From: UBA11957 sp963603285
Lineage (GTDB): Bacteria; Bacillota; Clostridia; Lachnospirales; Lachnospiraceae
DNA length: 51,104 nucleotides
Reading direction: 5' to 3'
Assembly: GCA_963603285.1 (NCBI GenBank)
Contig: CAVCMG010000019.1
Coordinates: 1 to 51,104 of the forward strand
The translations under genes and the position numbers were made by a program. The notes below the pieces were generated by a model. That model was not told the origin of the DNA. It searched no databases and was given only the letters and a program-made list of their open reading frames with translations. Shown one piece after another: positions 12,834-21,751 of this stretch; positions within the stretch are counted from its first letter, which is position 1, and every line of letters starts with the position of its first letter.

Positions 12834-14186
12834 CTAAAACAGAATCTCGTCCTCGCGGACAGTGCTGCTGTCCAGAACGATATTATCATACAGGGCCAGT
12901 CCGTAGGAAGTACCGGTCTTGACGATACAGTACTCTTCGTTCTGGTCGATAATCTCAATACGGCGGAAAACTGTGTAGCCGCGGTTGATGCAGTATACAC
13001 CGTTTAACTGGCCGGTATCTTTCAGCGTAAAGGTCTGGGTGGAATTTTCCCGGATCAGGACATCGCCTTCGTTAAATTCGGTCATATCCACGTAATAATT
13101 GTTGTCATCGCTGGCATAGATCGTAGCATTGACAAATTCCGTACCGGATGTGCCGTCCTTTTTGTCGATGCGACGGATAAAGCCGAGCGCCTGACTGTCC
13201 TCGTCCCTGACAGCGTAATCCTTTGGTACCAGGAAAAAGTCCTTGGATACCACAGAGGTTACCGGAATCTTGAGGCCCTTTTCGGCATTGGTGATCAGCT
13301 CGATATCCAGATAACGGTCGGATACATAGCGGATCACGCCGGAAGAAAAGGTGATCTCGGCATAGATCGCATCGTCACGCTTGAACAGCTGCAGGTCACC
13401 GGTCATGGTCGTTGCGTCCTTTTTGAAACGGACCTTGATCGAGGATTTGCCCTCAAGACGGGCCGCCTGTGTTGAAGAGACAGGAACGATCAGAGACCAG
13501 GTTTCATCCGTCACCAGACGGTATACCGGCGTACCGGCGGAAATCTTTTCTGTGGAACGTAAATTCTCCACGGAATACGCAGCATAGGAAAAATCATCCG
13601 CTGTTACGTTGTCGGCGGTCAGATCCTCCATACCATCCCGGGAATATACAACAATACCGCTTTCCGGCGCCAGATAGACAGACGAATCGCCCACCACGGC
13701 TGTGGAGGTATCGCTGCTGTCAAGTCCGGCATAGTCCAGAATACTGCCGGCCAGGGAATATTTGAAGGAATAAACCTGACCGAAATTTGCCGGGTTAAAG
13801 GAGGTCGCAAACTGTGCCGCCAGGGAACGGACACTGGAAAGTGCCGTATCGGAAAGCTCCGTACTGCCGGTCGATTCCGGCGGAGTCTGTGTCAGCGAAT
13901 ACACAGCACCGGACTTGCTGACCTTACGGCCATCCTGGGCATAGTAGCGGATATAGCCGTCGTTGTTGGCGGTTATTACCGTCTCACTTCGCAGAGCCAG
14001 CGCCGTGTAGGTCTGGTTCTGTGCCAGAGGCCCGGAAATGACCTGATATGTAGAAATATGCTTCGTCGTCGCATAAATGATCAGGCTGATCACAATATAC
14101 AGGAGAATCACACCGAAGATAAATGTTCCGATATTTAACGTGAACACGGAGGCCGCTTTTTTTGTCTTTTTTCGTTTTTCAGCCAC
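12834..14186 (-). CDS. HlyD-like membrane-anchored protein
   Basis: This 450-residue protein has a basic cytoplasmic start, one membrane segment (about 18-40) and an extracellular part. Right after the anchor is a lipoyl/HlyD-like stretch (ALRSETVITANNDGYIRYY), with further beta-rich sequence to the end. It resembles efflux-type periplasmic adaptor subunits, but there is no partner transporter or ABC pump nearby. It heads the yggS-sepF-ylmH operon, so a role in envelope or division is possible but inferred. The start codon is GTG with GGAG 9 nt upstream. Confidence 0.75.
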   Translation of the reverse strand: MAEKRKKTKKAASVFTLNIGTFIFGVILLYIVISLIIYATTKHISTYQVISGPLAQNQTYTALALRSETVITANNDGYIRYYAQDGRKVSKSGAVYSLTQTPPESTGSTELSDTALSSVRSLAAQFATSFNPANFGQVYSFKYSLAGSILDYAGLDSSDTSTAVVGDSSVYLAPESGIVVYSRDGMEDLTADNVTADDFSYAAYSVENLRSTEKISAGTPVYRLVTDETWSLIVPVSSTQAARLEGKSSIKVRFKKDATTMTGDLQLFKRDDAIYAEITFSSGVIRYVSDRYLDIELITNAEKGLKIPVTSVVSKDFFLVPKDYAVRDEDSQALGFIRRIDKKDGTSGTEFVNATIYASDDNNYYVDMTEFNEGDVLIRENSTQTFTLKDTGQLNGVYCINRGYTVFRRIEIIDQNEEYCIVKTGTSYGLALYDNIVLDSSTVREDEILF

Positions 14187-14219
14187 CAGTATTTCTCCTT
14201 CCTTATAAATTGCCCTAAT

Positions 14220-14248
14220 ATTCTATCATTTTTGCCCCGGCCATACAA
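14220..14248 (-). promoter_or_regulatory. Promoter of HlyD-like/sepF operon
   Basis: On the minus strand TTGTAT (14243-14248), a 17-bp spacer and TAGAAT (14220-14225) lie about 35 nt before the GTG start. It is the only promoter candidate ahead of the seven-gene operon. Confidence 0.6.
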
Positions 14249-14297
14249 GAGTTTTTCAGCTTTCTTGTATAAAAAGAGCCGGATCTGTGTATGCTAC

Positions 14298-14306
14298 TGG
14301 TATAAT
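14298..14306 (+). promoter_or_regulatory. Extended -10 promoter of DUF378 gene
   Basis: TGGTATAAT is a perfect extended -10 element. It lies 5 nt before the AGGAGG ribosome binding site, so the transcript leader would be very short. No -35 hexamer is seen. Confidence 0.5.
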
Positions 14307-14324
14307 AAACAGGAGGAATTATGT

Positions 14325-14534
14325 ATGAAAAGTAAATGCCTTGACTATACGGCACTGGTACTGACGATCGTGGGCGCTGTGAACTGGGGACTGATCGGCT
14401 TTTTCAAGTTTGATCTGGTCGCCTGGCTCTTTGGTACGCTCACACTGCTGACCAGAATCATTTATGCGCTGGTCGGCATAAGCGGTCTGTACTGCATCAG
14501 TCTTTTCGGACGGGTGAAGGATATGAGTGAATAA
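14325..14534 (+). CDS. DUF378 family small membrane protein
   Basis: This 69-residue protein has two hydrophobic segments (about 6-27 and 34-57) and the family-typical stretch IVGAVNWGLIGFF, as in the DUF378 group of unknown function. AGGAGG lies 8 nt before ATG 14325. An open frame reaches back to 14232 but lacks a ribosome binding site and runs through the promoter. The gene is monocistronic, convergent with the next gene, and ends at a terminator. Confidence 0.85.
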   Translation: MKSKCLDYTALVLTIVGAVNWGLIGFFKFDLVAWLFGTLTLLTRIIYALVGISGLYCISLFGRVKDMSE

Positions 14535-14548
14535 AAGATACCTGCAAT

Positions 14549-14582
14549 AAAACATCGCACCCGGAAACGGATGCGATGTTTT
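14549..14582. terminator. Bidirectional terminator
   Basis: AAAACATCGCA (14549-14559) pairs with TGCGATGTTTT (14572-14582), with an inner CCG-GAAA-CGG hairpin. A- and T-runs at both edges let it serve the DUF378 gene and the convergent gene at 14614. Confidence 0.75.
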
Positions 14583-14613
14583 ACAGATATCTGCTCTATT
14601 CTTTTGATGACTA

Positions 14614-15033
14614 TTACAGTTCAATGAAGATGTATTCAGCAAGGTCTGCCGGTACTTCTGCTTTGTCCAGGGAAACACTGAGAACGAAGTTTACTTTGAA
14701 GTTCTCACTGATCATAGCCAGCTCTTTGACTGTGGAGGTGATATCGGCACCTTCCAGTTTTGCTACATTTAAGAAGCTGTCCAGGTACATCTCTTCCAGA
14801 TCGTGATCCTGAGAAATAATACCGAGGATGAAGCCGATGAACTCGTCAGAATTCTTCAGACCGTATCCGGATGCGTCGATCAGACGGATCTTGTTGTTCA
14901 GCTCCAGCATGTGTTTTGAACTTTTGTCGATATATACGATATTTCCATTGGCTGTTTTAATGGAAGAGTTCACTTTGTCTAAAAGCTGCTTAGTTTTTCC
15001 TTTCCCTTTTTTACCGATAATCATTTGAACCAT
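14614..15033 (-). CDS. Small Walker-A protein of unknown function
   Basis: This 139-residue protein has a P-loop-like GKKGKGKT at 7-14 and a short alpha/beta pattern with acidic segments. Relatives in Lachnospiraceae are sometimes labelled PilT-like ATPase, but no type IV pilus gene is here and the protein is far shorter than PilT. It has its own promoter, an AAGGAGG site 9 nt before the ATG and a terminator, so it is expressed as a single gene. The function is not known. Confidence 0.6.
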   Translation of the reverse strand: MVQMIIGKKGKGKTKQLLDKVNSSIKTANGNIVYIDKSSKHMLELNNKIRLIDASGYGLKNSDEFIGFILGIISQDHDLEEMYLDSFLNVAKLEGADITSTVKELAMISENFKVNFVLSVSLDKAEVPADLAEYIFIEL

Positions 15034-15094
15034 AGCAGTTTCCTCCTTAGATACTTATATAACAGGCAGCCTCGCCGTCTGTTGATTTAAGAAA

Positions 15095-15123
15095 ATTATA
15101 GGCTATTTGTCACATAATTTCAA
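15095..15123 (-). promoter_or_regulatory. Promoter of Walker-A protein gene
   Basis: TTGAAA (15118-15123), a 17-bp spacer and TATAAT (15095-15100) on the minus strand form a near-consensus sigma-A promoter. The leader is about 55 nt. Confidence 0.75.
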
Positions 15124-15160
15124 TCATTTTTTCGCTGTTTTTTGAAATTTCACACAAAAT

Positions 15161-16192
15161 TTATGAATTAATCTGCTCTAACAGCGTGTTCATGTCCTGA
15201 TACAGATAAACCTTGTTCAGGGCTTTCATAACGATGGAAATATAGGGCTCGCCGTAACGGCTCTGGCTTAGGATCGCCAGACAGGAGCCGGCCGCAGAGG
15301 TCGTACCGGTCTTTCCACCGAGGACGGTAACACCGTTTGGTGCACTCTCCTCCCCCGTCAGGTAATGGTCGGTGGCGTCAAGTCTTGCGGTCATCGTCTC
15401 TTCACCGCGCTGATAAGTGATCGTATAATTGCCCAGCTGCATGGTCTCTACAAAATACGGATACGTCAGAGCTTCATTCAGCATCAGATAAATATCATAG
15501 ACTGTCGTATAGTGATTTTCATCATGCAGACCGTGTGGGGATACAAAATGTGTGCCGGTGGCGCCAAGGCTTTTGGCTTCGTTGTTCATCATTTCCACAA
15601 ACTGTTCGACGCTGCCGCCGATATGACGGGCGATCGCCATCGCACAGTCGTTGCCGGAATATACCAAAAGGCCGTGGAACAGCTCGTCCATAGTGACCGT
15701 GTCCCCGGCGGCAAAGCCGACCATCTGGGAACCCTCTTCCAGTGTGACGTCTGCATCGGTGATCGTGACGGTATCGTCCATATTGCCGTATTTGACGGCC
15801 AGTATGGCGGTCATGATCTTGGTGATACTGGCGGGATAGACCTTTTCAAACATCTGGTCGCCGAACATCACCTGTTTATCTTCGACATTGAACAGAGCGC
15901 CCTTTTCACTGCCGTTTAAGGAGATGGCGCTGTTTTCCACATCACCGGAGGATACGCACAGACTGGCGGCAAAGGGTTCAGCCTTCATCAGTGAGGCAGA
16001 GGAAATATCTGCGGACTGCATCTGGGTATCTGCAAAAGCACAGGTCAGATCCATGTCCCTGCCCTGCTGGAAAACGAGCACGGCCAGAACGATACACAGC
16101 ACAATAATCACAGAAAGCAGGCCGGTAGCCAGAATACGGTTGCGGCGCTTTCTTCTGCGGCGGGCCGACATCTTTGGTTTTTCTTTATTCAT
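15161..16192 (-). CDS. D-alanyl-D-alanine carboxypeptidase (S11)
   Basis: This is a 343-residue low-molecular-weight penicillin-binding protein. A membrane anchor (about 20-42) is followed by the three active-site motifs of family S11: S122-I-T-K125, S179-G-N181 and K294-T-G296. It trims the terminal D-Ala from peptidoglycan stem peptides outside the membrane. The frame extends to 16216, but ATG 16192 follows GAGGTG at a good distance and overlaps the mgsA stop by 8 nt. It is the last gene of the mre-min operon. The C-terminal membrane-binding domain of DacA/DacF is absent or very short. Confidence 0.92.
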   Translation of the reverse strand: MNKEKPKMSARRRRKRRNRILATGLLSVIIVLCIVLAVLVFQQGRDMDLTCAFADTQMQSADISSASLMKAEPFAASLCVSSGDVENSAISLNGSEKGALFNVEDKQVMFGDQMFEKVYPASITKIMTAILAVKYGNMDDTVTITDADVTLEEGSQMVGFAAGDTVTMDELFHGLLVYSGNDCAMAIARHIGGSVEQFVEMMNNEAKSLGATGTHFVSPHGLHDENHYTTVYDIYLMLNEALTYPYFVETMQLGNYTITYQRGEETMTARLDATDHYLTGEESAPNGVTVLGGKTGTTSAAGSCLAILSQSRYGEPYISIVMKALNKVYLYQDMNTLLEQINS

Positions 16193-16595
16193 ACTGGTCA
16201 CCTCTGTACATTTCACGCCATGCCAGGTCTCCTGCTGCCAGCGATTTGATCAGCATCTCTGCCGTAGCCAGATTGGTAGCCAGCGGGATCGAGAACTTGT
16301 CGCAGGCTTTGTATACAGCGTACAGGTTCTGGTCATCCTTCGGCATAAGCGTGGGTTCTTTAAAGACGATCAGCATGTCCAGCCGGGACTGCTCTAAAAA
16401 GACCTCCATCTGCTGGGCTCCGCCGATGCTGCCGGCAAGAAACTTGTAGACATAGAGATTGGCGGATTTTTCCATGATGCGCCCTGTGGTACCGGTGGCA
16501 TACAGGTGATGCTCACTCAGGATACCACGGTAAGCGATACAGAAATCCTCCAGTAATCTTTTTTTGGAATTGTCAGCGATAAATCCTATATTCAT
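16185..16595 (-). CDS. mgsA: Methylglyoxal synthase
   Basis: At 136 residues this is of usual length. It converts dihydroxyacetone phosphate to methylglyoxal plus phosphate, an overflow route that frees phosphate from glycolysis. Family motifs GTTGRI (about 35-40) and the phosphate-binding region with GGAQQ are present. The ATG overlaps the rodA stop by 4 nt, with GGAGGG 8 nt upstream. Its place after rodA inside a cell-wall operon is common in Clostridia, but the physiological link is not clear. Confidence 0.95.
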   Translation of the reverse strand: MNIGFIADNSKKRLLEDFCIAYRGILSEHHLYATGTTGRIMEKSANLYVYKFLAGSIGGAQQMEVFLEQSRLDMLIVFKEPTLMPKDDQNLYAVYKACDKFSIPLATNLATAEMLIKSLAAGDLAWREMYRGDQYE

Positions 16596-17722
16596 TTCTT
16601 TAACCCTCCGGGATATACACGGCTCTGCAGACCGACATTTAAGACACAGCCAATACCGATATACAGGCTGACAAGGGATGTCAGACCGTAGCTGACAAAG
16701 GGCAGCGGTGTTCCGGTGTTGGGGAACAGTCCTGTGGCTACGCAGATATTGATAAAGCTCTGGATCATGATCAGCGAGCCCATGCCGCAGCAGATCAGCG
16801 TACCGGAAAGATCCCTGGCCTTGCGGCCATTAAAGATACATTCCAGACTGATCAGAAGCTCTAACAGGATCAGGGCGGCACTGCCGATAAATCCCAGCTC
16901 CTCTCCGGCTACAGCATAGATAAAGTCTGTCTGGATCTCAGAGATAAAGTTACCGTTGTTGGCACTGACGCTGGTGGTGTTGAGTCCCTTGCCGGTCAGA
17001 CGGCCGGAACCGATAGCCATGATCGAGTTGTTCTGCTGGGTACGGGAATCCGAATACGACTCATCCTCCGAATAGAAAAAGGTCATGATACGGTTTCTCT
17101 GGTAATCGTTGATGATCGGCAGGTTCGTCTGGGTGACGAGCACCAGATAGATCACAGCCAGAGGTACGGCGACTAACAGTACACCGCCGATGATCTTGTA
17201 GCTCAGTCCGGCAATGTACATCAGGATACAGAACAGTGCAGCGATCGTCAGTGTGTTTTTCAGGTCCGGCTGACGGTAGATCAGCACCAGAGGAATGGCG
17301 ATCAGTATAAGGCTTTTTACGATCGTTTTCAGCTTGTTCAGGTCGTTTTCATGCACCATCAGATATTTGGCAAAGAACAGGATCAGAAGGATCTTGGACA
17401 GCTCTGACGGCTGGAACTGGAAACCGAAGATATTGATCCAGCGGGTGGCACCACCGGTAGTCTTGGCCCACGGAGATACGATAACAAACAGAAGCATCAC
17501 CAGATTAAAGCCGTACATGATCCAGTAGAAATTAAGGAGCCAGCTGAAATCGATCAGGGAAACGATCAGCATAACAGCCAGTCCGAGGATCACGCCGATC
17601 AGCTGACGGGTCTGCAGGGATTCCTTGGCACTTCCCACCAGAAGTACGCCGAGACCGCTGATGGCGACCAGCCAGATCACCAGACGGAAGTTAAAGTTTT
17701 TTAAATGATATAGTCTAAACAT
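16592..17722 (-). CDS. rodA: RodA/FtsW family SEDS glycosyltransferase
   Basis: This 376-residue polytopic protein of the SEDS family polymerises lipid II into glycan strands with a partner class B penicillin-binding protein. About ten membrane segments are visible, as are family-like stretches GGATRWINIFGFQFQPSE and, near the end, a proline-rich loop with FVSYG. Its setting with mreBCD and PBP2 argues for RodA rather than FtsW. ATG 17722 has AAAGGG 6-7 nt upstream. ATG 17755, overlapping the minE stop (TGATG), is an alternative start adding 11 residues. Confidence 0.92.
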   Translation of the reverse strand: MFRLYHLKNFNFRLVIWLVAISGLGVLLVGSAKESLQTRQLIGVILGLAVMLIVSLIDFSWLLNFYWIMYGFNLVMLLFVIVSPWAKTTGGATRWINIFGFQFQPSELSKILLILFFAKYLMVHENDLNKLKTIVKSLILIAIPLVLIYRQPDLKNTLTIAALFCILMYIAGLSYKIIGGVLLVAVPLAVIYLVLVTQTNLPIINDYQRNRIMTFFYSEDESYSDSRTQQNNSIMAIGSGRLTGKGLNTTSVSANNGNFISEIQTDFIYAVAGEELGFIGSAALILLELLISLECIFNGRKARDLSGTLICCGMGSLIMIQSFINICVATGLFPNTGTPLPFVSYGLTSLVSLYIGIGCVLNVGLQSRVYPGGLKK

Positions 17723-17754
17723 ATGTAACCCTTTATCTTGATTCGTATAGTACA

Positions 17755-17994
17755 TCAGATGCGTTTGCCGGAGATCGCGGACAGCGGAACGCTTGCCGTA
17801 AAGCAGGCCGGATCCCGCTGCAGGGAAAAGACGATACTCTCCTGCTCCACATCCATATAACGTGTCATCGCTGCGGCCATATCCTGCTGCAGCATATGAA
17901 GTATTTCCGGGGAACATCCCATTCTGTCTGTAAGCACCAGCTGTTTTAAGCGGTCTTTTGCAATACCACAGGATTTTTTACCGGAAAACAGCAT
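17755..17994 (-). CDS. minE: Cell division topological specificity factor MinE
   Basis: This 79-residue protein matches MinE in size and in the segment AKDRLKQLVLTDR, which binds MinD and stimulates its ATPase. In Gram-negatives MinE makes MinD oscillate; Bacillus uses DivIVA instead, but many Clostridia have MinE. GGAGGG sits about 5 nt before ATG 17994. The gene follows minD by 11 nt. Confidence 0.92.
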   Translation of the reverse strand: MLFSGKKSCGIAKDRLKQLVLTDRMGCSPEILHMLQQDMAAAMTRYMDVEQESIVFSLQRDPACFTASVPLSAISGKRI

Positions 17995-18005
17995 ATGACC
18001 CTCCG

Positions 18006-18788
18006 TTATGCTTTTTTGAACAGACGGCTCCAGAAGCTCTTTTTGCCGGACAGCTCCAGAAAAGGAACGTCCTCGCCCATGATCCGCCGGCCGATATTGG
18101 CAAAGGCCTGTCCACTGGTGCATTCCGTACCGGAGACGGTCTCTCCTTTATTAGTAGAGATCACGATCTGCTCGTCGTCAGGAACAACGCCGATCAGCGG
18201 AACAGCCAGAATTTCTTCTACATCCTCCACAGACATCATATCGCCGTTTCGGACCATGTCCGGACGGATCTTATTGATCAGCAGATGGATCTTTTTCATT
18301 TCGGCTGCTTCGAGAAGGCCGATGATACGGTCTGCGTCACGGATCGCGGAAACCTCAGGTGTCGTCACAACGATGGCACGGTCCGCACCGGATACCGCAT
18401 TTTTAAAGCCCTGTTCGATACCCGCCGGGCTGTCTAAGAGTACATAATCAAACTCTTTTCGCAGATCCTGACAGAGCTTGATCATCTGCTCCGGCTCCAC
18501 AGCGGTCTTGTCCCGGGTCTGGGCGGCCGGCAGCAGATAGAGATTAGGATAATGCTTGTCCCGGATCAGTGCCTGCTTTAAGCGGCAGTTGCCCTCAACG
18601 ACGTCGACCAGATTGTAGACGATGCGGTTTTCCAGCCCGATAACAACGTCGAGGTTGCGAAGCCCGATGTCGGTATCTACCATAACGGTCTTTTTATCTG
18701 CAGCGGCCAGGGCTGTCCCAAGATTGGCCGCTGCTGTTGTTTTTCCTACTCCGCCTTTACCGGATGTGATAACGATTACTTCACTCAT
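18006..18788 (-). CDS. minD: Septum-site determining ATPase MinD
   Basis: This 260-residue ParA/MinD-type ATPase has the deviant Walker A motif KGGVGKT (11-17), the switch region DTDIGLRNLD, and an amphipathic membrane-targeting helix at the C-terminus (FWSRLFKKA). It recruits MinC to block FtsZ at the poles. ATG 18788 has AGGAGG about 7 nt upstream; the longer frame has no support. No minC precedes it: the gap to the penicillin-binding protein is only 44 nt. Confidence 0.96.
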   Translation of the reverse strand: MSEVIVITSGKGGVGKTTAAANLGTALAAADKKTVMVDTDIGLRNLDVVIGLENRIVYNLVDVVEGNCRLKQALIRDKHYPNLYLLPAAQTRDKTAVEPEQMIKLCQDLRKEFDYVLLDSPAGIEQGFKNAVSGADRAIVVTTPEVSAIRDADRIIGLLEAAEMKKIHLLINKIRPDMVRNGDMMSVEDVEEILAVPLIGVVPDDEQIVISTNKGETVSGTECTSGQAFANIGRRIMGEDVPFLELSGKKSFWSRLFKKA

Positions 18789-18832
18789 ATTTCTCCTCCT
18801 GCCAGCAAACAATATCCGATGTACGCTTACAT

Positions 18833-21751
18833 TTAATCCTGCTGTACATTCGAGCTTGCACTCTTGGCTTTTCCGGTAATGATACTGTCCTCGCCAGCCA
18901 GGTTGAAGTAATAACTGAAGATATCCTTGGCTGCCATGGCTGCATTTGTTGAGGAATAACCGTGCGGGATACGGACACAGAGCGCGATCTCAGGACTGTT
19001 ATACGGCGCGTAGCCGATAAACAGACCATGGCTCGAACGTTTTCTGTTCTCCTGCGCGGTACCGGTCTTACCGGCAACCTCCACGCCCAGATCATCGTAG
19101 TAGCTCTTGTTGGTGATCACTTCGCGCATACCGGTATGTACGGTATTCCATACACTGTCGCTGACATCCAGTACGCTCTCCACATCAGCAGAGTAATCCT
19201 GGATCAGATTGCCTTCGGAATCGGTAACCTTGCCAAGCAGTGTCATATTGTAGCTGATACCGTTGTTGGCGATCGTGGATACATAACGGGCCAGCTGTGT
19301 CGTTGTATAGTTATGCGTACCCTGTCCGATAGCGGACGGGATCGGCATGCTGTCGGAAATCTGGGGATCACTCTCGGAAATTTCGATACCGGAATTCTTG
19401 TCCAGATTAAACAGACGGCAGTATTTCTGCAGTGTAGACATCGCCTGGTCTTCACTGAAAACGTTGTTGCTGTTGATGCCCAGCTGGTAAGCGGTCTCAC
19501 TGAAGAATACGTTACAGGATTCGGAGATCGCATTGACAACATTGAGCAGACCGTGACCGCGGGTATTCCAGCATTTCAGCGGGGAGCCCTGGATTTTGTC
19601 AAATACACCGGTACAGTCGATCTCGGTGTCTGTATTGATCACACCTTCTGTCAGTCCGGCAACGGCGGTAACCGGTTTGAAAATAGAACCGGGTGCTGTC
19701 TTCTGCTGGGTTGCCTTGTTGTAGAAAGGCTGGGACAGATCGTTTAACAGCTGGTTATAGTAGCTGGCGTCCATCGTGTTGGCCAGACGGTTATTGTCGT
19801 AGCCCGGATAAGAGACAACCGCGAGAAAATCACCGGTATTCGGGTCTGTCACAACGGCAGATCCGGAACACGGATCAAGCGCCAGCTGCGCCGGTGTGAT
19901 CTCGATATTTTCAATCTTGTCACGGATAAACGCATAGGCAGATAAAGAACCATTTGCGAGCTTATTATATGTGTCATTATCCTCTTTCAGAACTCCCTGA
20001 TCGTATAAGGCCATACATAATCTGGCCGGGGAGATCTGATCGTTCAACAGCATATACTTGTAGATCAGCTTGGAAAAGCCGGAATCCTCTTTCAGATAGT
20101 CCTCGATATAGGTCCAGAGGGCATCCAGGATTTCCTCGGTGGACAGGTATTCCTTATCACCGGCGATCTTGGATACATCGATCCAGTTCATGGTCGCGCA
20201 GTAGCGCAGATAATCGTGCAGAGAAATACTCTCATCGGTTTTCCAAGCAATATAGGTCTCATCCTTGGTATCGATCAGCGAAGCATCCAGAATACCGGTA
20301 TCGTCTGTCAGCATATCGTTGACAACGTAGCTCTGGTAAGCCTTCTCCTCGTCCGAAAGATCCTTGTAGGCGGTATTGTCGTCGCCGGAAAGCTGTTTGC
20401 TGAACGCGGACAGTACCTTTTCCTGCCGGGAAACAAACTTGTCGTACAGCGCTTTTTCGTTTTCGGTAGCGTCGGCATCGCCAAATTTGCGGTAGTCGAC
20501 CATGTTGTTATTGATGAAGGCGTAATATACATCGTATGAAGCGATCGGGATCGAGGAAGTATCGGTCGTTCCCGAGGAATCGTATTCCTTGATATCGCGC
20601 AGGTTGGCCAGCACGATACCGGCAATCCTCTGCTCCAGGATCTTGTAGGTGGCGATCTGGAGATCCTTGTCGAGGGTCAGATATACATCATTACCCTGCT
20701 TTGGCTGCACCGTGGAATCCTTCTGGATCTCAAGAACCTTACCCAGGTTATCTACGAGCACGGTTTCAGAACCGTCCGTACCCTGCAGTGTCGTTTCCAT
20801 GACCTGTTCGATACCGGTCTTACCGACGATGGAGGAGCTAGAATACTTGTCGTCCTCTTTGCGCAGCGTCTCCAGCTCTTCTGTGGAGGCCTTGCCGGTA
20901 TAGCCAAGAAGCGCGGCAAAATATACGCTGTCGTTGTAGACACGCTTGTAATCGTCCACGACATCCACGCCCTGCAGCTCCGACTGGTGCTCCATGACAA
21001 GAGCCACCGTCTCATCGGATACGTCTGAGGCCACGGTTACCGGCAGATACCGGCGGTAGCTTGTCGTATGCAGCTGGTAGCGGACCGTAACGATCTTTAA
21101 GATTTCTTCTTTGGTAAATTCCTCCGGCAGGTCATATTGGGCCAGCTCTTCGGCTGTATAGACACTGTCGGTTTTTCCAGTTGCAGTATTTTTCGGGGTC
21201 AGCAGGAAATATTTGCGGTCAGAGATCAGCATTTCCATCAGATCCTCGGCGGAGGTTGCTTTCTGCGCTTCGGTAAGCTGGTCGACCTTGCTGTAGCCGT
21301 AAACGTCGGCAAGGAAACGTAAAAGGGAGGTTCCTGAAACGTCGTAGGCATACATATTATGTTCATTTAAGACAATATGGAAATTGGTGTCTACGCTGTC
21401 GCCCTTGCTCTCGATGAGCTGGATCAGATGATAGATCTCGCTGTTCATCGACAGGTTTTTGATACGGGTGCTGGCGTAGCTGCCGTTATCCTCCAGAGTG
21501 ACGGAATGGGTCAGCTCGTTATATGCCAGTACGTTGCCGTTTCTGTCATAAATATTGCCTCGTGTACTTTTGATGGCGCGTTCCTTTGTGGTGATTATGG
21601 AAAAATCGTTGGCATACTCTTCGCCATGGATGATCTGCAGATCATAGATCCTGGAAAGCAGGATAACCACCATGACGGCAAACATCAGGCCAAGGATTGT
21701 GCTTCGTTTCAGTATGGTTTTTTTCAGTAATTGCTTTATCTTCCTAACCAA
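18833..21751 (-). CDS. mrdA: Class B penicillin-binding protein 2 with large insertion
   Basis: This 972-residue transpeptidase is far longer than the usual 600-750. A membrane anchor (about 18-36) and the dimerisation domain (about 55-345) come first. The catalytic motifs are S689-I-F-K692, S745-C-N747 and K895-T-G897. A segment of about 245 residues (roughly 383-627), acidic and probably helical, is inserted near the start of the transpeptidase domain, between LQIATYKILEQ and GSAVVTDPNTG. It crosslinks peptidoglycan for elongation together with RodA. The start appears to be TTG, inside the end of mreD; the AAGGAG site is 13 nt away, so the start is less certain. Confidence 0.92.
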   Translation of the reverse strand: MVRKIKQLLKKTILKRSTILGLMFAVMVVILLSRIYDLQIIHGEEYANDFSIITTKERAIKSTRGNIYDRNGNVLAYNELTHSVTLEDNGSYASTRIKNLSMNSEIYHLIQLIESKGDSVDTNFHIVLNEHNMYAYDVSGTSLLRFLADVYGYSKVDQLTEAQKATSAEDLMEMLISDRKYFLLTPKNTATGKTDSVYTAEELAQYDLPEEFTKEEILKIVTVRYQLHTTSYRRYLPVTVASDVSDETVALVMEHQSELQGVDVVDDYKRVYNDSVYFAALLGYTGKASTEELETLRKEDDKYSSSSIVGKTGIEQVMETTLQGTDGSETVLVDNLGKVLEIQKDSTVQPKQGNDVYLTLDKDLQIATYKILEQRIAGIVLANLRDIKEYDSSGTTDTSSIPIASYDVYYAFINNNMVDYRKFGDADATENEKALYDKFVSRQEKVLSAFSKQLSGDDNTAYKDLSDEEKAYQSYVVNDMLTDDTGILDASLIDTKDETYIAWKTDESISLHDYLRYCATMNWIDVSKIAGDKEYLSTEEILDALWTYIEDYLKEDSGFSKLIYKYMLLNDQISPARLCMALYDQGVLKEDNDTYNKLANGSLSAYAFIRDKIENIEITPAQLALDPCSGSAVVTDPNTGDFLAVVSYPGYDNNRLANTMDASYYNQLLNDLSQPFYNKATQQKTAPGSIFKPVTAVAGLTEGVINTDTEIDCTGVFDKIQGSPLKCWNTRGHGLLNVVNAISESCNVFFSETAYQLGINSNNVFSEDQAMSTLQKYCRLFNLDKNSGIEISESDPQISDSMPIPSAIGQGTHNYTTTQLARYVSTIANNGISYNMTLLGKVTDSEGNLIQDYSADVESVLDVSDSVWNTVHTGMREVITNKSYYDDLGVEVAGKTGTAQENRKRSSHGLFIGYAPYNSPEIALCVRIPHGYSSTNAAMAAKDIFSYYFNLAGEDSIITGKAKSASSNVQQD

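Noticed and set aside
12357..13007. Plus-strand open frame of 216 codons opposite yggS and the HlyD-like gene
   Set aside because: It is antisense to two well-supported genes, with no start signals and no family resemblance. It is a by-product of codon composition.
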